Of a stretch of DNA of 54,067 bases, positions 25,695-34,966 are shown piece by piece. Source of the DNA: Candidatus Avilachnospira avicola (GTDB lineage Bacteria; Bacillota; Clostridia; Lachnospirales; Lachnospiraceae); assembly GCA_018714245.1 (NCBI GenBank), contig DVNQ01000018.1:1-54067 (forward strand), read 5' to 3'. The translations under genes and the position numbers were made by a program. The notes beneath the pieces are model-generated. The model saw only the letters and a program-made list of their open reading frames with translations, did not search any database and was not told the origin of the DNA. Numbering within the stretch: the first letter of the stretch is position 1; each line of letters begins with the position of its first letter.

Positions 25695-25773
25695 ATGCAT
25701 TTCATATTACGCTATATACTTATGTGCTTTCTCCGGTCAGCCGCCCAGGGCTGCCAGCCGGGATCTTATCTTA

Positions 25774-26853
25774 TCAGCCCGCATTTGATGCAGCGATCTT
25801 TACCCTGCTCCAGAGATCGGAGATTATCAGCCTGGTATCCGCATCATAGCTGAATACCTCATCATTGGGATTTCCTGAACGGGGTATGTAGGCATCTATG
25901 CCGTAATAATCCCCATCCTCTCCGGAAAGATACTCCATGACCTCCATGTTGGGAGAGGTATATCCCACGGTCACCGAATTATCAAGGGCGCCCTCATAGC
26001 TTGACACATAATTGATGAATTCGTGGGCCAGCTCAGGATTCTCCGCATTCTTGGGGATGACCATGGCATCAGACCAGATGTTGGTTCCGGTCTCGGGAAG
26101 ATAGAAGCCCATGTCGGGATTTTCACTGATGACATAAGCCGCATCTCCGGAATATATGAGTCCCAGAGCCTTTCTGCCCTGAGCCATGTTGTCTATGATC
26201 TCGTCAGTGACGATCTCCGGCTCCATGGTCTCCACTATATTAATGAGCCATTCATAGGCCTCATTGAGCTCCGCCTCATCATCTGTATTCATGGAATATC
26301 CCAGATACTTGAGAGCCATCATAAAGGAGTCTCTCTCTGAATCATAGAGATATATGTCTCCCTTATACTTCTCATCCGCAAATATTCCGAAGCCTTCCTT
26401 TTCAAGGTCTGCCACGTCCACCTTGTTCTTGTCATAAACTATGCCTACGGTGCCCCAGAAATAGGGTACTGAATAGTCATTGTCCGGGTCATAGGGCAGC
26501 CCCAGCACATCGGGATCCAGCTTATCGAAGCAGTCCAGCTTTTCCTTGTCAAGGGGCTGGAGAAGATCCTCCGACAGAAGTCTCTCTATCATGTAATCAC
26601 TGGGTACCAGGATGTCATAGGTATCTCCGCTCTCCACCCTGATATACATCTGCTCGTTGGACTCAAAGTTGTCCATGACAACGTCACAGCCCGTAAGCTC
26701 CTCAAAATCACTTATGAGGTTCTCACCGGTATACTCACCCCAGTTATAGATGTGGAGCGTCTGTCCCGCATACTCACCCTCATTTTTACCTCCGCAGCCT
26801 GATACCGCAGCGCAGAGGAGCACCGCAGAAGCAACGATCGCAAGTTTTTTCAT
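25774..26853 (-). CDS. potD: Spermidine/putrescine ABC transporter, binding lipoprotein
   Basis: A 359-residue polyamine-binding lipoprotein: signal with lipobox VSGC (Cys20), then LHIYNWGEYTGENLISDFE, the diagnostic PotD/PotF opening, and later YDILVPSDYM and GLIYSGDAAY, which line the polyamine pocket. The ATG at 26853 is preceded by GGAGG 10 bases away. It is the last gene of XRE-potA-potB-potC-potD, 57 bases after potC. Confidence 0.95.
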   Translation of the reverse strand: MKKLAIVASAVLLCAAVSGCGGKNEGEYAGQTLHIYNWGEYTGENLISDFEELTGCDVVMDNFESNEQMYIRVESGDTYDILVPSDYMIERLLSEDLLQPLDKEKLDCFDKLDPDVLGLPYDPDNDYSVPYFWGTVGIVYDKNKVDVADLEKEGFGIFADEKYKGDIYLYDSERDSFMMALKYLGYSMNTDDEAELNEAYEWLINIVETMEPEIVTDEIIDNMAQGRKALGLIYSGDAAYVISENPDMGFYLPETGTNIWSDAMVIPKNAENPELAHEFINYVSSYEGALDNSVTVGYTSPNMEVMEYLSGEDGDYYGIDAYIPRSGNPNDEVFSYDADTRLIISDLWSRVKIAASNAG

Positions 26854-26910
26854 CCTACATTTTCCTCCAAAATACATATATGAGATGGGAATCTTCCCCT
26901 GTCTCCTTAC

Positions 26911-27738
26911 TCAGATCCTGGGAGTCTTGTCTCCCTTTATGTCCCCGGGCCTTATGCCAAGCTTCTTTGCCCTTATGATGGGTATCACATTCACCGCGAT
27001 GAGCACGATGGTTATGAAAAGCACCACCAGAGTGGAAATGGCATTGATGCTGGGATTTACCCTCTTGCTCATGGTATAGACCATGATGCTCAGGTTCTTT
27101 ACTCCCCGTCCCGTCACAAAATAAGAAATTATGAAATCGTCAAAGGACATGGTAAATGCTATCAGCGCCCCGGAAAAGATACCCACCTTTATCTGGGGCA
27201 CGATGACCTTTATGAGGGCCTGCCAGGGGGTCGCCCCAAGATCCATGGCCGCATCCGCAAGGTTGGGATCCAGAGACCGTATCTTCGGCATAACGCTCAG
27301 TATCACATAGGGTATGCAGAAGGCGATATGTGCAAGCAGCATGGTCATGAAGCCCCTCTCTATCCCCAGGGTGATGAAGAACAGCATGAGCCCTATGGCC
27401 GTCACGATCTCCGGGTTCATGATCGGAAAATCATTGATCTGCAGTATCACGTCCTGCACTATCTTCCTGGACTTTGAAAGGCCTATGGCACTTATGGTCC
27501 CGACTATGGTGGATATGACCGTGGCAAGCACTGCCACTATCACGGTAGTATAGAGGGATTCCATCATCTCGGAATCATTCCACATCTTTTCATACCAGCG
27601 CAGGGAAAAGCCGGTAAAATTGGTAAGCGACCGGCTCTCGTTGAAGGAAAAGACGATCATGAATATTATGGGCAGATAAAAGAATATGAGCGCCAGTATC
27701 ATAATGGTCTTTCCTACCGGCCTTTTCTGTTTTTTCAT
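26911..27738 (-). CDS. potC: Spermidine/putrescine ABC transporter, permease II
   Basis: A 275-residue BPD_transp_1 permease with six membrane segments, including the ATPase-docking EAA-like loop AAMDLGATPWQALIKVIVPQI (about residues 160-180). The ATG overlaps the potB stop by 4 bases. It pairs with PotB. Confidence 0.94.
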   Translation of the reverse strand: MKKQKRPVGKTIMILALIFFYLPIIFMIVFSFNESRSLTNFTGFSLRWYEKMWNDSEMMESLYTTVIVAVLATVISTIVGTISAIGLSKSRKIVQDVILQINDFPIMNPEIVTAIGLMLFFITLGIERGFMTMLLAHIAFCIPYVILSVMPKIRSLDPNLADAAMDLGATPWQALIKVIVPQIKVGIFSGALIAFTMSFDDFIISYFVTGRGVKNLSIMVYTMSKRVNPSINAISTLVVLFITIVLIAVNVIPIIRAKKLGIRPGDIKGDKTPRI

Positions 27739-28583
27739 GTCAGCTCCCTCTCCTTTCCTCTGCCGCTTGAATAGGCATCAAGCCTGCGTATGAGATACAT
27801 GGTGCCCATCATTATAAGGGCCATGATCAGGGATATGGAAGATCCGAAATTCCATTCTCCCACAGTGATGAACTGGTTCTCGATCACATTTCCGATAAGG
27901 AAGAACTGGCCTCCTCCCAAAAGCTTTGGTATGGAAAATGAGCTTACTGCAGGCAGGAATACCAGGGATATGCCGCTTACCACTCCGGGAAGTGAAAGGG
28001 GCAGGGTCACCCGAAGGAAGGTCTGTATGCCGTCAGCTCCCAGGTCATGGCTCGCATCCGTAAGGGACCTGTCCATCTTTGATAGGGAGGTATTGATCTG
28101 CAGTATCATGAAGGGAATGAAATTATATACCATTCCTATCAGCACCGCACCCTCCGTATACAGAAGCTCCGTATCTCCCAGCCCGAAGATCCCAAGCAGG
28201 CTCTGGAAAATGCCTCCGTCCGAAAGCAGGCCTATCCAGGCATAGGTACGCACCAGCATGTTTATCCAGGTGGGCAGCGTGATGGCCAGTATCAGCATAT
28301 CCCTCACCTTATCCGAGCTGAAAGCAATGAAATATGCTATGGGATATCCGATCAGCACGCAGATCACCGTGGTCTTAAGGGCTATCTTTATGGATCTCCA
28401 AAGTACCAGGAGAAAGTCCGGATCTGTAAAGAATTTTGCAAAATTGGCCAGTGTGAATCTGAATGTCATGATCTCGTTTCCCGTATCCGTAAATGCATAA
28501 AGCACTATAAGGAGCATGGGAAGGAGGAGCATTATCACCGTCCAGACTATGTAAGGGACGGCAAGCTGTGAAAATCTCTTCAT
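27735..28583 (-). CDS. potB: Spermidine/putrescine ABC transporter, permease I
   Basis: A 282-residue permease with six membrane segments and the coupling loop ASHDLGADGIQTFLRVTLP. The ATG follows the potA stop with no gap (TAA then ATG), and the ribosome binding site GGAGG lies inside the end of potA, pointing to translational coupling. Confidence 0.94.
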   Translation of the reverse strand: MKRFSQLAVPYIVWTVIMLLLPMLLIVLYAFTDTGNEIMTFRFTLANFAKFFTDPDFLLVLWRSIKIALKTTVICVLIGYPIAYFIAFSSDKVRDMLILAITLPTWINMLVRTYAWIGLLSDGGIFQSLLGIFGLGDTELLYTEGAVLIGMVYNFIPFMILQINTSLSKMDRSLTDASHDLGADGIQTFLRVTLPLSLPGVVSGISLVFLPAVSSFSIPKLLGGGQFFLIGNVIENQFITVGEWNFGSSISLIMALIMMGTMYLIRRLDAYSSGRGKERELT

Positions 28584-30161
28584 TTATGCCTCCATCTTTT
28601 TCATGACATGTATATCCTCAGGGTTGAAGCAAAGACCCACCTCCGTCTCCTCCTCCACAAAATCCGTGGTCCTGATCTTGAACTCACGTCCCGTGGTAGA
28701 AAAGGTCACCTTATATACTCCCTCCCTGATCTTTTCCGGGTCGAAATCATAATCCACGCTTATATCCACTGACTGGTCCTCGTCCGAAAGTTTCCAGCCC
28801 TGGGCATTTGCCCAGGTCTTCAAGTCCGTATCCAGGGTTTGTGATTCCGTGATCTCATCCACTGTCTTGAAGAAGTTGAAGGCGCTTACCGCCTCATTTG
28901 CCCTGACATTCCGAACGAAGGGCTGATTTACCACAAATATGGTCTTCTGTATCATGGTGCCTCCCGCAGTAAAGAAAGTCACTGGATACTGGCCTTCCTC
29001 GGCCCGAAGATCATACTCAATCTTGTTTATGGATATGAATTCGTCAGTCTCCGGAAGCCATGCCTGGGCATCCGCCCTGGCTATGATCTCCTTGTCATCC
29101 AGCTTTTCCACATCCTCGATATCCACGAAGAAATCATTTGCCGAGATCTTTTCCCTGCCGTCTCCGGAGGTGACCTCGTTGTTCTTTATGACACGCATGT
29201 CCACGGTCACGCTGGTACCGGGCACGGTCTCCACGACCACCTCATAGTGCATGCCCTTGAAAAGCACGCTCTCCACCTCTCCGGTAAGAAGCCCTTCAGA
29301 GGGACTTACTATGTCTATGTCCTCAGGCCTGAGCACCACGTCCACCGGTTCATTGGGAGCAAATCCGCTGTCCACGCACTCAAACTCCGTGTCATCGAAC
29401 TGTACAAGCCGGTCTCTCAGCATATGTCCGGAAATGATGTTGCTCTCACCCACGAAATCAGCCACATAGCGGTTCACCGGCTCATTGTAAATGTCCTGGG
29501 GAGTCCCTATCTGCTGTATCTCTCCGTCCTTCATGACCACTATCTTATCGGACATGGTAAGGGCCTCTTCCTGGTCATGGGTCACATAGATGAAGGTGAT
29601 TCCCACCTCCTGCTGGATCCGCTTGAGCTCATACTGCATCTCCTTCCGGAGCTTCAGATCCAGGGCTCCCAGGGGCTCATCCAGAAGGAGAACCTTGGGC
29701 TCATTGACAAGGGCCCTGGCTATGGCCACTCTCTGCTGCTGGCCGCCCGAAAGCAGGGTCACGTTTTTCTTTTCAAATCCCTCAAGCCCTATGAGCTTCA
29801 GCATCTTCATGACCTTCTGCTCTATAACGTCACGGCTCATCTTTTTTATCTTGAGTCCGAAAGCGATATTTTCATATACATTCATATGAGGGAAAAGAGC
29901 ATACTTCTGGAATACGGTATTGAGCTCCCTTTTATGGGGCGGCACGTCATTTATGTCTTTTCCGTCAAAAAGCACCTTTCCCTCTATCGGCTTAAGAAAT
30001 CCTCCGAGTATGCGGAGCAGTGTGGTCTTTCCGCATCCCGACGGGCCGAGAAGGGTTACGAATTCATTTTCATGGATGTCCAGATCCACGTTTTTAAGGA
30101 CCATCTGTCCGTCGAACTCCATGACGAGCCCGCGGAACTGGATAAGCGCTTTATCTTCCAT
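28584..30161 (-). CDS. potA: Spermidine/putrescine ABC transporter ATPase with inserted tandem repeats
   Basis: A 525-residue PotA, about 160-170 residues longer than usual. Residues 1-240 are a normal ATPase: Walker A GPSGCGKT (39-46), LSGGQQQR (137-144), VLLLDEP (157-163). The TOBE region starts normally (LRPEDIDIV about 277, FKGMHYEV about 301) and finishes normally ([17 protein letters not shown], 506-522). Between them lie two similar units, about 340-411 and 426-502. Each opens SAxxFF, has ADAQAW or ANAQGW in the middle, and ends in an EGxYxVTFxTxG strand motif. The units look like beta-sandwich (Ig-like) repeats more often seen outside the cell. The ATG at 30161 has GGGAGG close by. 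Nothing suggests loss of ATPase activity. Confidence 0.93.
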   Translation of the reverse strand: MEDKALIQFRGLVMEFDGQMVLKNVDLDIHENEFVTLLGPSGCGKTTLLRILGGFLKPIEGKVLFDGKDINDVPPHKRELNTVFQKYALFPHMNVYENIAFGLKIKKMSRDVIEQKVMKMLKLIGLEGFEKKNVTLLSGGQQQRVAIARALVNEPKVLLLDEPLGALDLKLRKEMQYELKRIQQEVGITFIYVTHDQEEALTMSDKIVVMKDGEIQQIGTPQDIYNEPVNRYVADFVGESNIISGHMLRDRLVQFDDTEFECVDSGFAPNEPVDVVLRPEDIDIVSPSEGLLTGEVESVLFKGMHYEVVVETVPGTSVTVDMRVIKNNEVTSGDGREKISANDFFVDIEDVEKLDDKEIIARADAQAWLPETDEFISINKIEYDLRAEEGQYPVTFFTAGGTMIQKTIFVVNQPFVRNVRANEAVSAFNFFKTVDEITESQTLDTDLKTWANAQGWKLSDEDQSVDISVDYDFDPEKIREGVYKVTFSTTGREFKIRTTDFVEEETEVGLCFNPEDIHVMKKMEA

Positions 30162-30174
30162 AGCATCCTCCCTC

Positions 30175-30708
30175 TCAGAACATCGGCGGCGTGGTGATCC
30201 AGAGCACCCTGGCCTCATTGCTTCCCGTGTTCAGAAGATAATGTGTCTTTTTGCCGTTTATGTAAAATGTCTCCCTTGGCCTGAGCCTGTACTTTTTTTC
30301 ATCTATCACAAGGCTTATGCTGCCCTTCAGCACATACCCGAATTCCTCTCCCCCATGGCTTTCCATGATCTCGCTTCTGCAGCCCGGCTTAAGAGTGAGG
30401 AGTATGGGCTCCATCTCATTCTTCTGTGCATTGGGGACTATCCACTCTATGGTATAGTCATCCTTCTCATCCACAAAGAAATCCGAGGATCCAAATACTA
30501 TCTGCTCTTCCTTCTCCGGCTTGAAAAATTCGGAAAGGCTGGTGCCCAGAGCCTCCAGGATATCCTCCAGAGTCGATATACTGGGGCTCGTAAGGTTCCT
30601 TTCCACCTGGGAGAGGAAGCCCTTCGTAAGCTCGCTCCGCGATGCCAGCTCCTCCAATGTCAGGTCCTGCCTGAGCCTGAGCTCCTTCAGATTTTTTCCT
30701 ATGTCCAA
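30175..30708 (-). CDS. XRE-family regulator with cupin domain, polyamine operon
   Basis: A 177-residue regulator: an N-terminal lambda-repressor-like helix-turn-helix (residues 1-60, [23 protein letters not shown]) and a C-terminal cupin (about 105-175, with [15 protein letters not shown] and the late [15 protein letters not shown]). This architecture is found in PuuR-type regulators, and position at the head of potABCD supports polyamine sensing. The start appears to be TTG (30706-30708), with GGAGG 7-8 bases upstream. A palindrome in its leader is a likely operator. Confidence 0.9.
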   Translation of the reverse strand: MDIGKNLKELRLRQDLTLEELASRSELTKGFLSQVERNLTSPSISTLEDILEALGTSLSEFFKPEKEEQIVFGSSDFFVDEKDDYTIEWIVPNAQKNEMEPILLTLKPGCRSEIMESHGGEEFGYVLKGSISLVIDEKKYRLRPRETFYINGKKTHYLLNTGSNEARVLWITTPPMF

Positions 30709-30776
30709 ACCCCCGCCTCCAATCTATATGCTGCCACGACGTCCCGGATCCGGAAAACGTCCTGCCGTATAGAGAT

Positions 30777-30838
30777 ACTAAACTTTTAGTTAAAAAAATC
30801 AAACAAGCTTATTATACATATTTCGAGTCACGTTGCAA
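30777..30838 (-). promoter_or_regulatory. Promoter and palindromic operator of the XRE-potABCD operon
   Basis: TTGCAA (30833-30838), 16-base spacer, TATAAT (30811-30816) on the minus strand. A perfect 14-base palindrome ACTAAACTTTTAGT (30777-30790) lies about 15-28 bases downstream of the expected start, a good roadblock operator for the XRE-cupin protein. A further GACGT...ACGTC stem (30738-30761) sits in the leader. Confidence 0.7.
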
Positions 30839-30886
30839 TACTTTTTCATGTGATTTTTGTAAATTTTTTGTATGATATATTAAACA

Positions 30887-30921
30887 GCCGGCGGGACATA
30901 CGCCGCAGGGCCCATGGCCGC
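30887..30921. repeat. Half copy of hairpin element B
   Basis: This stretch repeats the left arm and the beginning of the core of copy B (CGGGACATA, GCAGGGCCC, TGGCCGC are shared) but stops before the mini-hairpin loop, and the right arm is missing. It directly precedes copy B in the same orientation. Confidence 0.6.
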
Positions 30922-30928
30922 AAAATAA

Positions 30929-30993
30929 CGGGACATATGGCGCAGGGCCCTTGGCCGCTTCGCGGCGGCAGACGCCCTGCGCCATATATCCCG
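30929..30993. repeat. Long hairpin element, copy B
   Basis: Arms of 20 bases (30929-30948 with 30974-30993) are complementary but for one G-U pair. The core (30949-30973) is CCTTG, GCCGC-TTC-GCGGC, G, GCAGAC. It lies between the 3' end of recX and the promoter of the XRE-pot operon. No T-run follows on either strand, so a simple terminator role is less likely for this copy. Confidence 0.8.
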
Positions 30994-31029
30994 TCATATC
31001 AAAGCCGTCCGCCGCGGGAGTATAATGAA

Positions 31030-31060
31030 GCCCCGTAACGGAATGATGTCCGTACGGGGC
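31030..31060 (-). terminator. Hairpin at the recX 3' end, weak terminator
   Basis: A 12-bp stem with one bulge (GCCCCGT.ACGGA with its partner) and a 6-base loop, 10 bases beyond the recX stop. Only a broken T-run (TTCATTAT) follows on the minus strand, so termination may be partial. Confidence 0.5.
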
Positions 31061-31069
31061 TGGTTGTCT

Positions 31070-31693
31070 CTATTGATCAGTCTGATTTTCTTTTATTTTC
31101 TGCATCGCGGCATTTACCGTATCGTAGGAAAAGCCCTTTCCCAGCATATACCTGTAGGCGCGGGCCCGTTCCTTGGGATCTGAAAGGTCCCTGCCTCTTA
31201 TATATTTGAGAAGCTTTTCCCTGCAGAGCTCCTCCTCGTCCTCTGCCAGCAGCTCACCGCTGATCCTGTCTATCTCTTCCGATGCTATGCCCTTTCTTCG
31301 AAGCTTCTGCATGATCTCCCGCTTTGAGTCCCGGCCCCTTCTCGCCTCCATAAAGTTCTCTGCATAGCGGCCGTCGTCCACAAAGCCATAGCCCTTAAGA
31401 AAATCCAGGGCATAGTCTATCAGTTCATCGGGATAAAGGCTCTCGCGAAGCTTCCTTCTTACCTCCCACTCAGTCTTGTCAGAGGATCTGAGATAATAAA
31501 GGGCCCTCTTTTTGATCCGGGGCTTCAGTGTATCCTCATAGATCTGCCTGAGAGCTTCCTCTGAGAGTTCATCTCCCTCCCGGAGCCTTAGCCTTCCCAG
31601 CTCTCCCTTATACAATAAAAAGATAAGCCTTCCTTCATCAAGGCTTATCTTTTTCCGTTTTTTATCAAAATCTGTTACAGAGCTTACTGTCAT
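31070..31693 (-). CDS. recX: RecX, RecA regulator
   Basis: A 207-residue, largely helical protein built of three-helix RecX repeats: LKPRIKKRALYYLRSSDKTEWEVRRKL (about 55-82), DYALDFLKGYGFVDDGRYAENF (about 90-112), and a degenerate C-terminal repeat with ARAYRYMLGKGF. RecX binds in the groove of the RecA filament and limits recombination and the SOS response. It begins 11 bases after recA with GAGG as ribosome binding site, so the two genes are one transcript. Confidence 0.93.
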   Translation of the reverse strand: MTVSSVTDFDKKRKKISLDEGRLIFLLYKGELGRLRLREGDELSEEALRQIYEDTLKPRIKKRALYYLRSSDKTEWEVRRKLRESLYPDELIDYALDFLKGYGFVDDGRYAENFMEARRGRDSKREIMQKLRRKGIASEEIDRISGELLAEDEEELCREKLLKYIRGRDLSDPKERARAYRYMLGKGFSYDTVNAAMQKIKENQTDQ

Positions 31694-31704
31694 CCTGCCT
31701 CACA

Positions 31705-32808
31705 TCAGTCATACATATCGTCTGAAGAGGAAGCCGAAGCCATGTCGGAAGTATCCCTGAACTCGCCGTTTTCATCCGGAAGGAGCCCATGCTTTACACG
31801 TACCGCATGGTCTATCTCATCAAATACCTCCGGGTGATCGATGAGGTACTGCTTGGCGTTCTCCCGGCCCTGGCCTATCTTTTCTCCCTTATAGGCATAC
31901 CATGCACCGCTCTTTTCCACGATATCCTCTTTTGCAGCCACATCCAGAAGGTCCCCCTCCCTGGATATGCCTCTTCCGAACATCATATCCAGCTCCACTG
32001 TCTTGAAGGGAGGTGCCACCTTGTTCTTTGATATCTTGATCTTGACATGGCTTCCTACGATGTCGCTGCCCTGCTTTATGCTGTCTCCGGACTTCCTTAC
32101 TTCCATCCTTACGGAGGAATAGAACTTGAGGGCCCTTCCTCCGGTAGTGGTCTCCGGATTGCCGTAGAGCACGCCCACCTTTTCACGAAGCTGATTTATG
32201 AAGATCACCACACAGTTGGACTTGGATATCTGGGCCGTAAGCTTACGGAGAGCCTGGGACATGAGCCTCGCCTGAAGGCCTACCACGGAATCTCCCATCT
32301 CACCTTCCAGCTCCTTTTTGGGTACCAGAGCTGCCACGGAGTCCACTATGATAACGTCTATGGCACCTGAACGCACCATGGTATCACAGATCTCAAGGGC
32401 CTGTTCACCGCTGTCCGGCTGGGAAATGTAGAGGTTATCTATGTCCACGCCTATGTTCTTTGCATAGGTGGGGTCAAGTGCATGCTCCGCATCGATGAAG
32501 CCGCATATGCCTCCCTGCTTCTGGGCCTCTGCTATGACATGGAGGGCTATGGTGGTCTTTCCTGAGGACTCGGGTCCGTATATCTCTATGATCCTTCCTC
32601 TGGGCACTCCGCCTACCCCCAGTGCCATGTCAAGGCTGAGGGAACCGGTGGATATGGTCTGTACATTCATCTTCTGCTGGGCATCTCCGAGCTTCATGAC
32701 GGCGCCCTGTCCGTACTCCCTCTCTATCTGCTTTATCGCAGCCTCAAGGGCCTTTTCCCTGTCCTGCCTTGTGATCTCTCTCTCGTCAGTTTTAAGTCTT
32801 TCTGCCAT
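31705..32808 (-). CDS. recA: RecA recombinase
   Basis: A 367-residue RecA. It forms filaments on single-stranded DNA, catalyses strand exchange and promotes LexA cleavage. Walker [10 protein letters not shown] (78-86), [12 protein letters not shown] (Walker B), the L2 region [22 protein letters not shown], and an acidic C-terminal tail (SSDDMYD) are all present. The ATG at 32808 is chosen because it gives the standard length and has AAAGG about 10 bases upstream. Confidence 0.98.
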   Translation of the reverse strand: MAERLKTDEREITRQDREKALEAAIKQIEREYGQGAVMKLGDAQQKMNVQTISTGSLSLDMALGVGGVPRGRIIEIYGPESSGKTTIALHVIAEAQKQGGICGFIDAEHALDPTYAKNIGVDIDNLYISQPDSGEQALEICDTMVRSGAIDVIIVDSVAALVPKKELEGEMGDSVVGLQARLMSQALRKLTAQISKSNCVVIFINQLREKVGVLYGNPETTTGGRALKFYSSVRMEVRKSGDSIKQGSDIVGSHVKIKISKNKVAPPFKTVELDMMFGRGISREGDLLDVAAKEDIVEKSGAWYAYKGEKIGQGRENAKQYLIDHPEVFDEIDHAVRVKHGLLPDENGEFRDTSDMASASSSDDMYD

Positions 32809-33111
32809 GTATATATTACCTTTTTCAACTACCTTTCCTGCTTTCAAAGCAACTATAAAGGCTTTGATCGTGAATCACTGCCGCATACCTTTTGATTTTA
32901 GCACAGCTTCAGATCAAATGCTATAATAAGTTTCAAATTACATCAGTGGATAAATGAGGATGAGATTCCGAAGAAAATCAGAACTGATACGGATGTTGCA
33001 ATCATCTTATCAGATATACGGTCTGCTGAAAATACCGTAAAATCTCACAAAAATCAGGCCTTATTTTTGACACCCGGAAAACACTCCTTGGCCCGGGATC
33101 AGAGCTCCACT
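32809..33111 (-). promoter_or_regulatory. recA upstream region
   Basis: About 300 non-coding bases. The best promoter signal is an extended -10, TGCTAAAAT on the minus strand (32895-32903), without a clear -35. No Gram-positive LexA box (GAAC-n4-GTTC) was found here by eye. The rest (32910-33110) shows no gene or recognisable structure. Confidence 0.4.
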
Positions 33112-33140
33112 AAAAAAGCCTGAGGATCTGCTCCTCAGGC
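33112..33140 (-). terminator. Intrinsic terminator after the 244-residue membrane-anchored protein
   Basis: A perfect 9-bp stem GCCTGAGGA/TCCTCAGGC (33118-33126 with 33132-33140, 5-base loop) is followed on the minus strand by six Ts (33112-33117). It lies 8 bases beyond the stop codon. Confidence 0.92.
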
Positions 33141-33148
33141 TCATATTC

Positions 33149-33883
33149 TTAAGATTCCTCATAATCCCTTGTGGCGGTTATTGAGCCCATGCGGGCGTTG
33201 CCTACCATGTCCTCAAAATGAAGCTCTATGGAATCAGAATACATGGGTATGCTGACGATGCCCGTATTGGTATCTATCTTCGTGGGCTTCACCTGCTTGC
33301 CGCCGTCGTATACTCCGTAGATGGAGTCAAAGTCCACTCCGGACTGGCTGTCCTCGATAGTAAAGGTCAGGTAGCCGTTTGAAATGGTGCAGCTTGCCTC
33401 ATCTATGGAAGGAGCAGTATCATCCAGCACGCTCACATTGACATAGTTGGTGGTCTGCATGCCGTTCCAGGACTTGACCGTCACGTAAAACATACCGTTC
33501 TGATTTATGTCACAGGTATAATGATGCCGTGAGGTCTCGGTATAAGGCACATCCACGGACTCCATCTTGACCGACATCTCGCTGATGGGGAGAAGGCTGT
33601 TCACCTCAAACTCCACCTTGGTGGTCTGATAATCATCCGTGTCACCCACGTTCATGTTGATATCCGGAGTGGCAGTGACCAGGAAAAATATGATCCCGTT
33701 CAATACCAGGTAGGGAAGTATGTAAAACACCAGCGCCCGTTTAAGCTTCTGGGGGAAGCGGCTCTGCTTTATCCTGACTCCGTTGGCGTCATAAAGCAGA
33801 CGCTGCCCTCCGGACCTTCTTTTCTGTCCGGAGTGAAGCTCACGTCTCTGTCTGTCTCTTCTGTTGGAATGATTTGAATTCAT
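33149..33883 (-). CDS. Membrane-anchored protein with extracellular Ig-like domains
   Basis: A 244-residue protein. The first 45 residues are very basic (Arg/Lys/Gln/His), followed by one membrane helix (about 50-71, ALVFYILPYLVLNGIIFFLV). The rest is extracytoplasmic and beta-rich, with two Ig-like stretches: YYVTVKSWNG-type (about 115-150) and a DDTAPSIDEA...IEDSQSGVD...DMVGN stretch (about 152-235), typical of bacterial Ig domains. Function unknown. The promoter is at 33934-33962 and a strong terminator follows, so it is monocistronic. Confidence 0.7.
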   Translation of the reverse strand: MNSNHSNRRDRQRRELHSGQKRRSGGQRLLYDANGVRIKQSRFPQKLKRALVFYILPYLVLNGIIFFLVTATPDINMNVGDTDDYQTTKVEFEVNSLLPISEMSVKMESVDVPYTETSRHHYTCDINQNGMFYVTVKSWNGMQTTNYVNVSVLDDTAPSIDEASCTISNGYLTFTIEDSQSGVDFDSIYGVYDGGKQVKPTKIDTNTGIVSIPMYSDSIELHFEDMVGNARMGSITATRDYEES

Positions 33884-33933
33884 TAAAACTGACCCTTCTG
33901 AACTTCAGCATCACTGCTGATAACTGAAGATTA

Positions 33934-33962
33934 AGTTTATCAGAAAAGCTCCGAACTATCAA
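33934..33962 (-). promoter_or_regulatory. Promoter of the 244-residue membrane-anchored protein
   Basis: TTGATA (33957-33962), 17-base spacer, TAAACT (33934-33939) on the minus strand, 51 bases before the start codon. A CTTCAG/CTGAAG inverted repeat lies in the leader. Confidence 0.65.
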
Positions 33963-33966
33963 GCCA

Positions 33967-34764
33967 TTAGTCCGCAAAGAGCATTATCTTTGCTGCATAA
34001 GCATCTGCATCCGCAGCTTTTTCTGTGCCGGAAGTCGAGGTCTCGCTGTCCTGGGAAATGATCATCCTGGTACCTGCTTCAATATCCTCAAGCGTCACTA
34101 TGTTCCTGGTAAGATAAGGGCTTACCTGGGAATCTGCATCGGCTCTCCACTTGACTCCGTCCTGATCGGTAATGATCACTGCATCGCCGTCCCTGCTTAC
34201 TTCCTTTGCGATCACATACATGGGAGCAGAAGCATCCTCAGGAACATTGACTATAATAACCTGAGCAGTGGTCTGGGGAGGCAGGCTCATGGTCATGGCC
34301 TGTGAGGTCCATACATAGACCGTGCTCTCGGGATCGATATCTGAAAGATCCACAGGCATGAGAGTGGAAGCATCCAGTATCGGAGTGCTCTCAGGTATGT
34401 GAAGCACTATCTCCGTCACTGTCTCCTTATAGTTTCCATCCTCATCCTCATAATATTCGTTGCTGTCAAAGTTTGCTCTTCCGTTATCCGGATCCACGGA
34501 TGTGATGTGTCCCCACTTTGAAACAGGCTGCATATCTATATATACCTCCTCCTGCTCTGCTCCGCTCTCCCCGGCAGCAGTCTCTACGGAGACCTCGCTC
34601 TCAGCTATGGTCTCATTTCTCTCCTCTGCCGTTTCCTGGGATTCTATCGCAATGGTCGTGGTCTCTGCCGCATCCGCCTTGCTTCCGCATCCGGTCATGA
34701 TGCCTGCTGCTGCCATCACTGCGATAAGTGCCATAAGTATCGATCTATTTGTCTTTTTCTTCAT
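33967..34764 (-). CDS. Putative lipoprotein of unknown function
   Basis: A 265-residue protein with a basic start, hydrophobic core and lipobox-like IMTGC (Cys26). A Thr/Glu/Ser-rich linker (about 30-80) follows, then a compact domain with beta-strand motifs (KWGHITSVDPDNGRANF, VTEIVLHIPESTPILD, YVIAKEV, VIITDQDGVKWRADA). No family recognised; the domain resembles small OB/SH3-like stand-alone exported domains. The ATG at 34764 has GAGGAG 8 bases upstream. The 200 bases upstream (34765-34966) contain only weak inverted repeats (AAGGACC/GGTCCTT, TAAGCT/AGCTTA). Confidence 0.65.
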   Translation of the reverse strand: MKKKTNRSILMALIAVMAAAGIMTGCGSKADAAETTTIAIESQETAEERNETIAESEVSVETAAGESGAEQEEVYIDMQPVSKWGHITSVDPDNGRANFDSNEYYEDEDGNYKETVTEIVLHIPESTPILDASTLMPVDLSDIDPESTVYVWTSQAMTMSLPPQTTAQVIIVNVPEDASAPMYVIAKEVSRDGDAVIITDQDGVKWRADADSQVSPYLTRNIVTLEDIEAGTRMIISQDSETSTSGTEKAADADAYAAKIMLFAD

Positions 34765-34966
34765 ATTAAATTCTCCTCTTGATTTTTTATGCTTTTCAGG
34801 ATATCCCAAGGACCATTCCTGTTTTTTCGGTCCTTACATAAACTATACGATATGATTCCAGATAAGCTTTCAAAAATCAAGGGGAGAATTCATTATTTAA
34901 GCTAACGGTAAGCTTATTTAATTATTTCGTCCAAAGTTTTATAAATTGTTTATATGTCCCTCCGGA

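Noticed and set aside
29247-30197. 316-codon plus-strand open frame
   Set aside because: Antisense to potA, including the ATPase motifs; no recognisable domain.
32809-33111. LexA/SOS box upstream of recA
   Set aside because: Only GAAC-GTT fragments with the wrong spacing (around 32982-32998) were found; no proper CGAAC-n4-GTTCG site.
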